From NCBI RefSeq assembly GCF_014647215.1, contig NZ_BMOT01000008.1:62001-126000 (forward strand): a DNA stretch of 64,000 nt, written 5' to 3'. The translations under genes and the position numbers were made by a program. Positions 29,621-38,041 of the stretch are shown piece after piece. Below the pieces are notes generated by a model. The model was not told the origin of the DNA and did not search any database. It worked only from the letters and a program-made list of their open reading frames with translations. Position 1 is the stretch's first letter, and each line of letters starts with the position of its first letter. This DNA is from Shewanella aestuarii. Its GTDB lineage: Bacteria; Pseudomonadota; Gammaproteobacteria; Enterobacterales; Shewanellaceae.

Positions 29621-30825
29621 TAACTCTGACCTTGTTGAGGTTGTTTGGCAAAAATTATGCTGGCATTGCTGCCGCCAAATGCAAATGAATTACTCATTAA
29701 ATAGCGAAGTTTCGTGGCGGTTTGCCCTGGGCTGACTAAAGGTAGGCTGGGATCATTAGGATCAGCTTGTCCATCCCATAATTGCGGTGGCAAGGCTTGA
29801 TGAATATTGAGGTCACTTAATATTAAATAACAAAATGCGGCCTCAATCGCCCCAGCAGCACCAAGTAGGTGGCCAACCAAAGGTTTTGTCGAGCTACAAG
29901 GTGGAATTGTACCGTTAAAGAGCGCCGCTACAGCGCGCGACTCCATCGCATCATTTTTAGGGGTGGCTGTACCATGTAAATTAATATAATCGATGTCGTT
30001 TATGCTGATATTGGCATCAGCAATTGCTTGTTCCATTGCCGCTATTGCACCGCAACCTTGCGGGTGTGGCGCTGATATATGATGTGCATCGGCGGATTCG
30101 CCTACGCCAACCAGCATGACTTGGGCGGATTTTTTTTCAAGGGTAAAAAGGACCGCTCCTTCACCGATATTTATACCATCGCGATTAACACTAAACGGAT
30201 TACACTGCCCTGATGAGACAGATTCTAGTGCGCTAAATCCGTTTAAGGTGAGTTGGCACAAACTGTCAGCTCCGCCAACAATCACCATATCGCAAAGGTC
30301 TGCTTGTAATAAACGTTTGGCTGCAGCAAAGACTTTTGCGCTGGAAGAGCAGGCGGTTGAAATGGTGTAACAGGGGCCTTCAAGTTCAAATAGTTTTTGT
30401 AAATAAAAACTGGTGCTGCCCAATTCCTGTTGCGAATAATGATAATTAGGCGGAAAACAGCCGTGTTCAGCACGATACCTTAATGCGGTTTCGCCCTTTG
30501 AAATCCCCGACGTGCTAGTGCCTAAGATCACGCCAATCCGTTTGGCTCCATAGGACTGTTTTGCGCTTTGTACCTCAGCATTGATCTGCATAGCTGCGGT
30601 ATGAAGTAATCGGTTATTGCGACAGGAAAACTCCTGTAAATGTTCTGGAATATCCAGCAGGACATCATTGTTCACTACGCCAACGAGTGTCGATTTTTCA
30701 AATAATAAATCGTCACGCCATTGCATCGCGCTAGTATCGCCTTGCAATAATTTGCTTAACACGGACTCTGCGCTATTGCCTAGCGGAGTACACAATCCTA
30801 TGTGTGTGATGCCTATACCTGTCAT
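29620..30825 (-). CDS. apeO: ApeO: chain-elongating 3-oxoacyl-ACP synthase
   Basis: A 401-residue condensing enzyme with an intact triad: C159 in ISTACSSSAK, H284 in NLHGTATPKND, H319 in KPLVGHLLGAAGAIEA. In characterised aryl polyene systems ApeO pairs with the catalytically dead chain-length factor ApeC, here 13 kb upstream in the same operon. It starts 50 bases after apeN and its stop overlaps apeP. Confidence 0.88.
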   Translation of the reverse strand: MTGIGITHIGLCTPLGNSAESVLSKLLQGDTSAMQWRDDLLFEKSTLVGVVNNDVLLDIPEHLQEFSCRNNRLLHTAAMQINAEVQSAKQSYGAKRIGVILGTSTSGISKGETALRYRAEHGCFPPNYHYSQQELGSTSFYLQKLFELEGPCYTISTACSSSAKVFAAAKRLLQADLCDMVIVGGADSLCQLTLNGFSALESVSSGQCNPFSVNRDGINIGEGAVLFTLEKKSAQVMLVGVGESADAHHISAPHPQGCGAIAAMEQAIADANISINDIDYINLHGTATPKNDAMESRAVAALFNGTIPPCSSTKPLVGHLLGAAGAIEAAFCYLILSDLNIHQALPPQLWDGQADPNDPSLPLVSPGQTATKLRYLMSNSFAFGGSNASIIFAKQPQQGQS

Positions 30826-30875
30826 GTTTTTATCTTCAGCGTTGTTTATGTCTATTGGCGATTCAGTTGTTGCGC

Positions 30876-31472
30876 TTATTGTAACGCTTGAATCCTAATC
30901 TGCACATCGGCTTGGGTGATGTTAATGTTGATAGCTGCTTGCCAAGGGTTATTTTGGCTATATTCAGCGTGCAATATTACATTATCTTGCGTGAGTTGAC
31001 GGCATAATGCCGACAGACAAGCTTGTTGCTGCCAGCTACCTGACGACAAATGTTGATTAACTTCCTCTGTTGGCCAATACACTAACTGTAAAATTGCCAT
31101 CAGATATTCTGCTTTAAATGCTTCACCAAGCAAACTGCTTTGCTGACTAATTAAGTTGTTTCCATCGTAGACTATGGTGAACAGTGGCTGGCCCAATGGA
31201 GCCAGACCAACCAAGGTCATAGTATATTGATCAATTTGTAGCTCAGTAATTAATTGATGTGATTGTCCATCATGGCTAAATTGCACTGTTTGGCTATGTG
31301 TGCCCTGTTCAACTTGCGTGCTAACTGGCGCTAAGCAGTAGCTAACCCCCTCTGTCAGAGCCACACAGGTTTGCCGCTGCAATTGCTGGCTACAACCGCT
31401 AAGTAATAAGAAACTTAGTAGCAATCCACATAAGAGTTGTAAGCGATAGCTATGGTATTGAGTCTTTATCAT
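30876..31472 (-). CDS. apeN: ApeN: DUF3261-type lipoprotein
   Basis: 198 residues with a lipoprotein signal peptide; the lipobox LLSGC places the lipidated cysteine at residue 27. The mature part is beta-rich with three further cysteine pairs or singles (QTCVAL, SYCLAP, ACLSALC). By position and family it corresponds to the ApeN lipoprotein of other aryl polyene clusters, presumed to help place the product in the outer membrane. The 85-base space before it is one of the two larger gaps of the operon. Confidence 0.8.
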   Translation of the reverse strand: MIKTQYHSYRLQLLCGLLLSFLLLSGCSQQLQRQTCVALTEGVSYCLAPVSTQVEQGTHSQTVQFSHDGQSHQLITELQIDQYTMTLVGLAPLGQPLFTIVYDGNNLISQQSSLLGEAFKAEYLMAILQLVYWPTEEVNQHLSSGSWQQQACLSALCRQLTQDNVILHAEYSQNNPWQAAININITQADVQIRIQALQ

Positions 31473-31557
31473 TAATTTATGATTGATCTTAGGTTGATGG
31501 TGCGGGTTATTGAGTCCCTATCCGATCCCATTGAGATTGGCGCACCAATGATACAAG

Positions 31558-32817
31558 TCATGCCGCAGTTTCACGACATAAGGCGACGATGGTATTTAAG
31601 CGTCGTTCCGACTCAGCCACAAAGGGATTGTCTGCATCCCAGGCATAGCCAGCTAAAATTGAACAGATCATCTGTTTGATCTTAGGGTTGCCTTGCTGGT
31701 AAAAAATCACGTCCTGAAAACGGCCGTCATACCAAGCTTGAACATAAGTTCTAAAGGTATTCACCCCTTTCATCAAAGGTTCAGCATAGTCTTGTTGCCA
31801 ATCGACTGTTTCACCCTCTAATTGTTTTAATAAGCTTTCAACGGCCATGGCGGCAGATTGCATCGCAATGGTTACACCAGAAGAAAATACCGGGTCCAAA
31901 AACTCTCCAGCATTGCCAAGTAGGGCAAATTTGTTGGTTGCTAGGGTGCTGACATTGGCAGAGTAGCCTTTTAAGGTCGCACATTCTTGAACAATTTTTG
32001 CATTTGCCAGTAAACGTTTCAGGCCAGATTCTTCATTCACAATAGCGAATAATTGCTGTTCTAAAGTGCCTTCAAGATGTTGCAGTAAATGGGGTTCACC
32101 TACTACACCAATGGAGCAGCGGTTATTGCTGAATGGGATCAACCAGTACCAAATATCTTTATGCTGTGGATGCACACTGATCAGAATCTTGTTGCGGTCG
32201 AATGTGGGATCATCAATATTGTCTTCGATATGGGTAAAGATAGCACTGCGTGAAGGTAAATTTGACGGTTTTTCAAGGTTCAGTAAACGCGGTAAAACGC
32301 GGCCAAAACCGCTAGCATCGAGAATAAATTTGGCGTTGACTTGATATGCGCAGCCATTGTCATCGGTAACATGTAACACTGGCTCGGCATTTAAATCGAC
32401 TTGGGTCACTGTATGGCCGTAATGAATGCTAACGCCTTGTTGCGCGGCAGTATCAGCCAGAAGTTTATCAAATTGTCCGCGCTGTACTTGAAATGTCGTG
32501 CCAGGACCTGCAGTAAATTTGTCGGTAAAGTTGAAGGTAGTGTACTGATCTTGGTAACGAAATGCCGCGCCGTCTTTAAACTGAAATCCGGCTTGTTCAA
32601 CCGCATCTAACATTCCCGCTTGTTTAATAAATTGCATACAACAAGGCAATAAGCTTTCGCCAATTGAAAATCGAGGGAAATACTGCTTTTCTAACACCAA
32701 CACTTTTTTACCTTGTTGATGCAGTAGGCTGGCGGCTATTGCGCCAGAAGGGCCTGCGCCAATAATGGCAACATCAACGTCCAAGTTGTTGATTGAATTT
32801 AACGATTCGCTGTGCAT
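31558..32817 (-). CDS. Flavin-dependent halogenase-like oxidoreductase
   Basis: 419 residues. Halogenase landmarks all appear: the FAD site GAGPSG (20-25), RFSIGESLLP (49-58), a lysine in GFQFKDGAAF (K81) at the place of the catalytic lysine, WYWLIP (223-228) matching WxWxIP, and FLDPVFSSG (306-314) matching FxxPxxSxG. These fit the phenol/pyrrole halogenase branch, where substrate is often held on a carrier protein. Related non-halogenating hydroxylases and reductases exist, so activity is not proven. One base separates it from apeM. Not part of the minimal ape set; a flavin reductase partner is not seen nearby. Confidence 0.78.
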   Translation of the reverse strand: MHSESLNSINNLDVDVAIIGAGPSGAIAASLLHQQGKKVLVLEKQYFPRFSIGESLLPCCMQFIKQAGMLDAVEQAGFQFKDGAAFRYQDQYTTFNFTDKFTAGPGTTFQVQRGQFDKLLADTAAQQGVSIHYGHTVTQVDLNAEPVLHVTDDNGCAYQVNAKFILDASGFGRVLPRLLNLEKPSNLPSRSAIFTHIEDNIDDPTFDRNKILISVHPQHKDIWYWLIPFSNNRCSIGVVGEPHLLQHLEGTLEQQLFAIVNEESGLKRLLANAKIVQECATLKGYSANVSTLATNKFALLGNAGEFLDPVFSSGVTIAMQSAAMAVESLLKQLEGETVDWQQDYAEPLMKGVNTFRTYVQAWYDGRFQDVIFYQQGNPKIKQMICSILAGYAWDADNPFVAESERRLNTIVALCRETAA

Positions 32818-32818
32818 G

Positions 32819-35197
32819 TTAATGCGTTTTCCTTGTTATCAATGTCATAAAGGGGGCAAGTAAAAAGGTATAGCCTATCCCCAGTAATAGGGTTAAACCA
32901 AAAAAGTGGATAGCGTTGGTTTGGCTAAAGGCTAATAAACCAAAGGCAAGTAAGGTTGAGCAAGCCGACATAAATATCGCCATCATCACCCCTCGGCTAG
33001 TGCGTTTCGCCTCGGCAAAAAACAAGCTGTAGTCTATGCCAATTCCTAGTACTAAAATGAGCGCCAGTGCATGAAATAGGCTAAATGGAGAAGCCAATAT
33101 CCCTAAACTACTTAGTGTTAAGATAATCGCCAGCGTAGGCACTCCGATAACGGCCAGAGCTAATTTTATCGGGTATTTGATGCAAAAAATCACACTAGCA
33201 ATGATCAACACACCCAATAGCAGCATCAAGGTAAATTGGCGATATTGGCCCATCAAATTGGAAATGTCGCCTACTTTATCGACCAGTTTAACCTTAGCAT
33301 CGTTTAGCTGAGTGTGATTAATACGCTTTGTTAACCCATCTAGGTTGTTGATGCCAGTTAGTAGCACTATCGCCCCAACGGCTCCTTTGTTCTCTGACGT
33401 TAGCCATAGGTCTTTCAATGCACTGTCACCAAGCGCGAGTAACCCATCTGGCGTTAAATTGGCGGGTTGTGCTTGAATGTAGGCCGTCTGCAGCGATTGA
33501 TTTAATAAACCGCTGACATCATTTAATCCTAACTGATCAATAATCTCGGGTAAGTGTTGCTGATAAATCAGTCCCTGTAATTGATAGTTTTTTTGTTGCT
33601 GCGAAAGACTGGGTAACAAGCTCGCTAGGCTAAAAAAATGCGTTAACTCATCTTGGTTAACAGCCAGTTCTAAAGTGGAGGCCAGTTGATGCAAGGCTTC
33701 TAACAGGTCGGTTTCATTAGCGGCACTGACCAAAATAAATTGATTATCCGTGCCACCACTGAGCCAGTGTCTGAGTTGGTTTTCTTCATCGGTGATCTGC
33801 TGTGGACTTTGTTGTAAATGCCGAATGTCATCGTTATGTTGTAACTGCAAAAGCCCAGTGAAACTCACTAATCCTATGACACAAAACCCCGTCCAATTGA
33901 CGCCGGGTTTAGCGGATATCTTTGCCACTAAGTGTAAATAATATTGTGCCCAGCTTAGGGCATTTGATGGCTTTAAGGGTTTATTAGCCAGCAGTGGAAA
34001 AGCCAATACTAAGGTGATGTAAGCACCGAATAAGCCAGCGGCACAAAATACCGCCACTTGTTGCATACCGGGAAACGGCGTAAAGCCTATACCGATAAAG
34101 GCTAGCGAGCTGGTGGCCAAAGCAAGTGTCATGGCGGGCAAAATATCATCAATGATCTGATTAGCATTGTGTTGTGGGTGGTTGAGCTTCTCACAGTAAA
34201 AATGAAAACTATAATCGATGGCAATTCCGATAAGGCTGGTACCAAACACTAGCGTCAGTAGATGCAATTCATTGAATAAACTCAAGGTGGCGACTAACGC
34301 CAACACAAAGCCACTTGATAAGGTGAGCAAGGCTAAATGCAGGGGCATTAAGGTGCGAAATCCTAGCCAGACCAAGATCACTACCCCAATGAGCGACAGT
34401 CCGCCAATAAAGGTAATTTCTTGCTTGGCTGATTCGGTAGCGGCTTGGGCGTGGAATAAGGCTCCAGCTTTTAAAATCTGCACATCCCCTCCATCAATGG
34501 CCGCAAAGGCATGGTTGAGAGCGGCTAATTGTTGCTGTTGTGCATTGGGGTTAAAGGCACTTTGTGCTCCCTTAGCAATAACAATTGCTGCGGTTTGATT
34601 AGCTTGTTGATTGAATAAAATACCTTGTTCTTGGCGCAGTGATGATGACGAAGTTAATGCCAGCATGTTATCGCTAAACAGCAGTAAAGGATCCTGGCTA
34701 ATCAATTGGCTATTGGCGATGCCAAATGCACTGTAAAGTTGTTGCTGCGCTTTAGCGATTAAACCATCAAGTTGCTTGGTGGCGAGTGCATCTTGCTGAT
34801 CTGCCGTTAGCAGTTTAAAGCGATGGTCAAAGTACCATTTACCCAAAGCATTCATATTGCCATTAGACGCACTGGTAACCTGGCTAAATGCTTGATGTGG
34901 GTCTTGTTGAAGTTGACTCATCAATGTTTGTGCTGCGTTAATCGCGGTATCTTTTTGCGAAGACACAATGGCAACATAGACCTGATTGGCTAAACGATTT
35001 TCCACTTGCTGAAGTGCATTCCGGGTTAATTCATCCTGCTGTAGGTGCGGCAGCATTGCCAAAATATCACTTTGCACTTTTGCGCCAGATTGCCATAAAT
35101 TTATCCCATAGATCACCACACTGCTAAATAGCAGACACCAGATAGCAAAACGCCATTTGGCTGAAATGAGGTGACTTTTTACGGGCTTTCGCGTCAT
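32819..35197 (-). CDS. apeM: ApeM: MMPL/RND-family exporter
   Basis: 792 residues with the twofold architecture of MMPL exporters: one N-terminal helix, a large periplasmic loop (about 45-250), five to six helices (about 255-420) containing GTSLIGIAIDYSFHFYCE, a second periplasmic loop and five C-terminal helices with GIGIDYSLFFAEA. The GxxxDY motifs carry the proton-relay aspartates. Probably moves the lipid-linked aryl polyene across or out of the inner membrane. Its ATG shares a base with the apeL stop. Confidence 0.85.
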   Translation of the reverse strand: MTRKPVKSHLISAKWRFAIWCLLFSSVVIYGINLWQSGAKVQSDILAMLPHLQQDELTRNALQQVENRLANQVYVAIVSSQKDTAINAAQTLMSQLQQDPHQAFSQVTSASNGNMNALGKWYFDHRFKLLTADQQDALATKQLDGLIAKAQQQLYSAFGIANSQLISQDPLLLFSDNMLALTSSSSLRQEQGILFNQQANQTAAIVIAKGAQSAFNPNAQQQQLAALNHAFAAIDGGDVQILKAGALFHAQAATESAKQEITFIGGLSLIGVVILVWLGFRTLMPLHLALLTLSSGFVLALVATLSLFNELHLLTLVFGTSLIGIAIDYSFHFYCEKLNHPQHNANQIIDDILPAMTLALATSSLAFIGIGFTPFPGMQQVAVFCAAGLFGAYITLVLAFPLLANKPLKPSNALSWAQYYLHLVAKISAKPGVNWTGFCVIGLVSFTGLLQLQHNDDIRHLQQSPQQITDEENQLRHWLSGGTDNQFILVSAANETDLLEALHQLASTLELAVNQDELTHFFSLASLLPSLSQQQKNYQLQGLIYQQHLPEIIDQLGLNDVSGLLNQSLQTAYIQAQPANLTPDGLLALGDSALKDLWLTSENKGAVGAIVLLTGINNLDGLTKRINHTQLNDAKVKLVDKVGDISNLMGQYRQFTLMLLLGVLIIASVIFCIKYPIKLALAVIGVPTLAIILTLSSLGILASPFSLFHALALILVLGIGIDYSLFFAEAKRTSRGVMMAIFMSACSTLLAFGLLAFSQTNAIHFFGLTLLLGIGYTFLLAPFMTLITRKTH

Positions 35198-36051
35198 TAT
35201 TGCGTCTTCACTGGGCTGGAATTTTCTTTGGCGCTAGGTGAGGTCAGCATATCGAACCAGGCGGCATTTTCTCTGCTTATTGGCAGATAATTTACCTGTT
35301 TGAATAGAATGTCGGTGATATCAAGGCGATCAGCTTGCTGAGTCGATGCTTGATTTAACATCACAATGCGATTGATTTGCGGTTGACCTTGAATGATAAG
35401 TTTACCTAATGCTTGTTGTAAAAGTGGATCTTTTGCGAGTAAGCCTAAGGTCCATAACTCGGTGCTATTGGCATCGGATGAAAGATAAAACATCGAAAAA
35501 TCATCTTGTAATGCCATCAAATCACCGCTGAGTAAATGTTGCATTAACTGGGGAACTTGCTGCATTAGCGGATTAGCAGCTTGTGCGCTTTTAGCGGCAG
35601 AGTGCGTAATATTACCATTGCTATCTATGGTGGTTAGCTGTTGTTTGTGCATCACCATGGTGGTGACAAAGGGGGACTGTTGATGCCAAACCATACCCAA
35701 ATTAGGATTAAATGCAAAAGTGCCATGGCTGGTTAATGGTCGGTTTAAAACCGCTAAATGGCGTGTTTGCTCGAAAAGGCCTTGAGTATTTTCGTGTGTT
35801 AAAGACACTCTGTTAGCCAGTTGCTGTAAATTTTGTGTACTGGCAGGGTGTTGGAACACTTTTACTAAATCAGCTGGGGTAACTAATGACGATTTGTCTA
35901 CAGTCTGCGCTGTTTGCGCGTGAATGACTTCAGCCGCCTGTGATGGCGTCAACTGGGCAATTAATAGCAACAGAAAGAGTGCCAATAGGCCAGACTGCAT
36001 AATGACTATAAGCTTGTTAATCCAGCGTGCCACACGGTTTGGTTTATTCAT
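35197..36051 (-). CDS. apeL: ApeL: LolA-like outer-membrane carrier protein
   Basis: About 284 residues from an ATG at 36051 (MNKPNRVARWINKL), with a long signal segment to about residue 40 (LTPSQAAEV) and a LolA-like body (TRHLAVLNRPLTSHGTFAF, GMVWHQQSPFVTTMVMHK). Members ferry lipid-like molecules through the periplasm, which suits transport of a lipidated pigment. The frame continues upstream to 36183, but that part lies inside apeK and lacks a signal peptide, so it is rejected. The chosen start overlaps the apeK end by eight bases; its ribosome site is weak. Confidence 0.8.
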   Translation of the reverse strand: MNKPNRVARWINKLIVIMQSGLLALFLLLLIAQLTPSQAAEVIHAQTAQTVDKSSLVTPADLVKVFQHPASTQNLQQLANRVSLTHENTQGLFEQTRHLAVLNRPLTSHGTFAFNPNLGMVWHQQSPFVTTMVMHKQQLTTIDSNGNITHSAAKSAQAANPLMQQVPQLMQHLLSGDLMALQDDFSMFYLSSDANSTELWTLGLLAKDPLLQQALGKLIIQGQPQINRIVMLNQASTQQADRLDITDILFKQVNYLPISRENAAWFDMLTSPSAKENSSPVKTQ

Positions 36052-36472
36052 TAGCGGTAAGCCAGGGTTTGATTTTGTCTTGAAAGACGTTAGGGGTGAT
36101 AAAGCACAGTTCTTGGGTAGCCATATCCACCGCAGCTTGAATGGTATAGCCCTTAGTGATGCGTTGACCTGTGTGGGTATCAATAATTTGGTAATTGATT
36201 TTTAAACGATTTTCCCACTCAACAATACTGGCTTTAACGGTAATAAGCTGATCAAAACTGCTGCTTTTAACATACTTAATCTGTAGGTCTACCACGGGCC
36301 AAGCAAACCCAGAAGCTTGCATTTGACGGTAGTTATAGTCAAGTTTATCTAATAGCTTGCAACGCGCCACCTCAAAGTAGCGCAGGTAATTACCATGCCA
36401 GGTGATGCCCATCGAGTCCACATCGTGGAAAGGGATCACCATGTCCATTTCAATGCTGAGTATGCCTTTCAT
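36044..36472 (-). CDS. apeK: ApeK: 4-hydroxybenzoyl-CoA-type thioesterase
   Basis: A 142-residue hotdog thioesterase with the YbgC/4HBT signature VIPFHDVDSMGITWHGNYLR (catalytic Asp in D-x-D/S-M-G). It may release or edit stalled acyl-ACP intermediates. GGAGGT lies about seven bases before the ATG at 36472, which overlaps the lyase stop (TAATG); a longer start five codons upstream is less likely. Confidence 0.85.
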   Translation of the reverse strand: MKGILSIEMDMVIPFHDVDSMGITWHGNYLRYFEVARCKLLDKLDYNYRQMQASGFAWPVVDLQIKYVKSSSFDQLITVKASIVEWENRLKINYQIIDTHTGQRITKGYTIQAAVDMATQELCFITPNVFQDKIKPWLTANE

Positions 36473-38037
36473 TAACAGACCTCCCATTCACCTTGCTGTA
36501 TTTTGGCAACGGTTTGACGCAATACAGCTTCTAATGGTCGATCTTCAACGAGTAACTCAAAGTCTTCGCTAACCTGGGCAAGGGTTTTCGCGAGTGATGG
36601 TGTCAGACTATTAATATCTAACTCATTTTGGCTAATGCGTAATTGGATACCTTGACTCATGGCCAATAATGCGGCTGCCGCAACCTGCTCAGTCAGCTGT
36701 AATATCCGCATGCAATCACGGGCGGCAATGGTGCCCATGCTCACTTTATCCTGATTGTGACATTCAGTGGAACGAGAAAACACACTGGCGGGCATGGTGT
36801 TTTTGAGTGCTTCAGCTGTCCAGGCTGACACGCCAATTTGTACCGCTTTAAAACCATGATTGATGGCGCGACGCTCACCGGTTGCGGCCGAAAGGTTAGC
36901 CGGCAAGCCGTTATTAAATTTGGTGTCCATCACTAATGCCATTTGGCGATCAATTAAATCGGCAATATTGGCGATGGTGTTTTTCATCGAGTCCATAACA
37001 AAAGCGATATGGCCACCATAAAAATGGCCGCCGTGCAGAATATGTTCGCCCTCTGCATCCACAATAGGGTTATCGTTGGCGCTGTTTAACTCAGTTTCAA
37101 TAAACTGGCGCATAAAAGGTAATGCATCTTGCAATACCCCAATGATGTGCGGTGCACAGCGGATTGAATAACGGTCTTGTAGGCGGTCTGAGTTTCGCGG
37201 ATGCGTATGATGGTTTAAATCTTCGCGTATCCAGCTGGCAACTTGGACTTGGCCTGGGTGCGGTTTAGCGGCAAACAGAATCTCATCAAAATGGTTTGAA
37301 TTGCCTTTTAACGTTAATGAAGCCATTGCGGTGATCCGGCTAGATAAACGCGATAAATATTGGGCGCGATCATATGCCAAACAGGCTAAAGCGGTCATCA
37401 CCGCAGTGCCGTTCATTAAGGCTAAACCTTCTTTGGGGCGAAGTTTTAGCGGGGTAATCCCCAAAGCCTGATAAACCGCGCTTGTCGGTTGGCGTTGACC
37501 TTGATACATCACATCCCGCTCACCAATTAATACAGCAGCAAGATAAGATAATGGGGTTAAATCACCACTGGCACCGACAGAGCCTTCTTCTGGGATGACT
37601 GGAGTAATATCATTATTCAGTAACCATTCGATACGTTGCAGTAAGGCATAACTGACACCTGATTTTCCTACTGCCAATGAATTCAAGCGACATGCCATTA
37701 CTGCGCGAGCTTGAACAGGGCTTAATATATCACCTAAGCCACAACCATGAAAACGGGATAAATGCAGCGGTAATTCGTGCACCAATTCTAAGCTGACATT
37801 AACAGTGCAAGAGTCGCCATAACCTGTAGTCACCCCATAAACCACACCTTCTTCATGTAACAGGCTATCAATAAAACGTGCGCCTTTTTCAATGTAGTGC
37901 TGGTATTCAGGGCTGTTATTCAATTTAACCTTTGCCCCTTTAGCAATGGCAACCACTTGCTCAATGCTGAGTTGACCTTGATAAAAATCCACATGACCTA
38001 AATGAACGGTGTTGGGTTGTGAGATCGAATGCGTCAT
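36472..38037 (-). CDS. Aromatic amino acid ammonia-lyase (HAL/PAL/TAL family)
   Basis: 521 residues. The MIO prosthetic group forms from A156-S157-G158 in GASGDLTPLS, and the catalytic tyrosine is Y67 in VVYGVTTGYGD. Further family motifs: NDNPIVD and GHFYGGHIAF. Histidine, phenylalanine and tyrosine lyases share this fold; within this cluster it most likely makes a cinnamate or coumarate starter. The substrate-selectivity pair appears to be F96-H97 (SRFHGCG), unlike the H-L of Rhodobacter TAL or S-H of HAL, so the substrate is open. Start chosen at 38037; a frame start at 38106 lies inside apeJ. Confidence 0.86.
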   Translation of the reverse strand: MTHSISQPNTVHLGHVDFYQGQLSIEQVVAIAKGAKVKLNNSPEYQHYIEKGARFIDSLLHEEGVVYGVTTGYGDSCTVNVSLELVHELPLHLSRFHGCGLGDILSPVQARAVMACRLNSLAVGKSGVSYALLQRIEWLLNNDITPVIPEEGSVGASGDLTPLSYLAAVLIGERDVMYQGQRQPTSAVYQALGITPLKLRPKEGLALMNGTAVMTALACLAYDRAQYLSRLSSRITAMASLTLKGNSNHFDEILFAAKPHPGQVQVASWIREDLNHHTHPRNSDRLQDRYSIRCAPHIIGVLQDALPFMRQFIETELNSANDNPIVDAEGEHILHGGHFYGGHIAFVMDSMKNTIANIADLIDRQMALVMDTKFNNGLPANLSAATGERRAINHGFKAVQIGVSAWTAEALKNTMPASVFSRSTECHNQDKVSMGTIAARDCMRILQLTEQVAAAALLAMSQGIQLRISQNELDINSLTPSLAKTLAQVSEDFELLVEDRPLEAVLRQTVAKIQQGEWEVC

Positions 38038-38041
38038 CGAG

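Noticed and set aside
36052-36183. N-terminal extension of apeL
   Set aside because: It overlaps apeK and precedes the signal peptide, which must be N-terminal.
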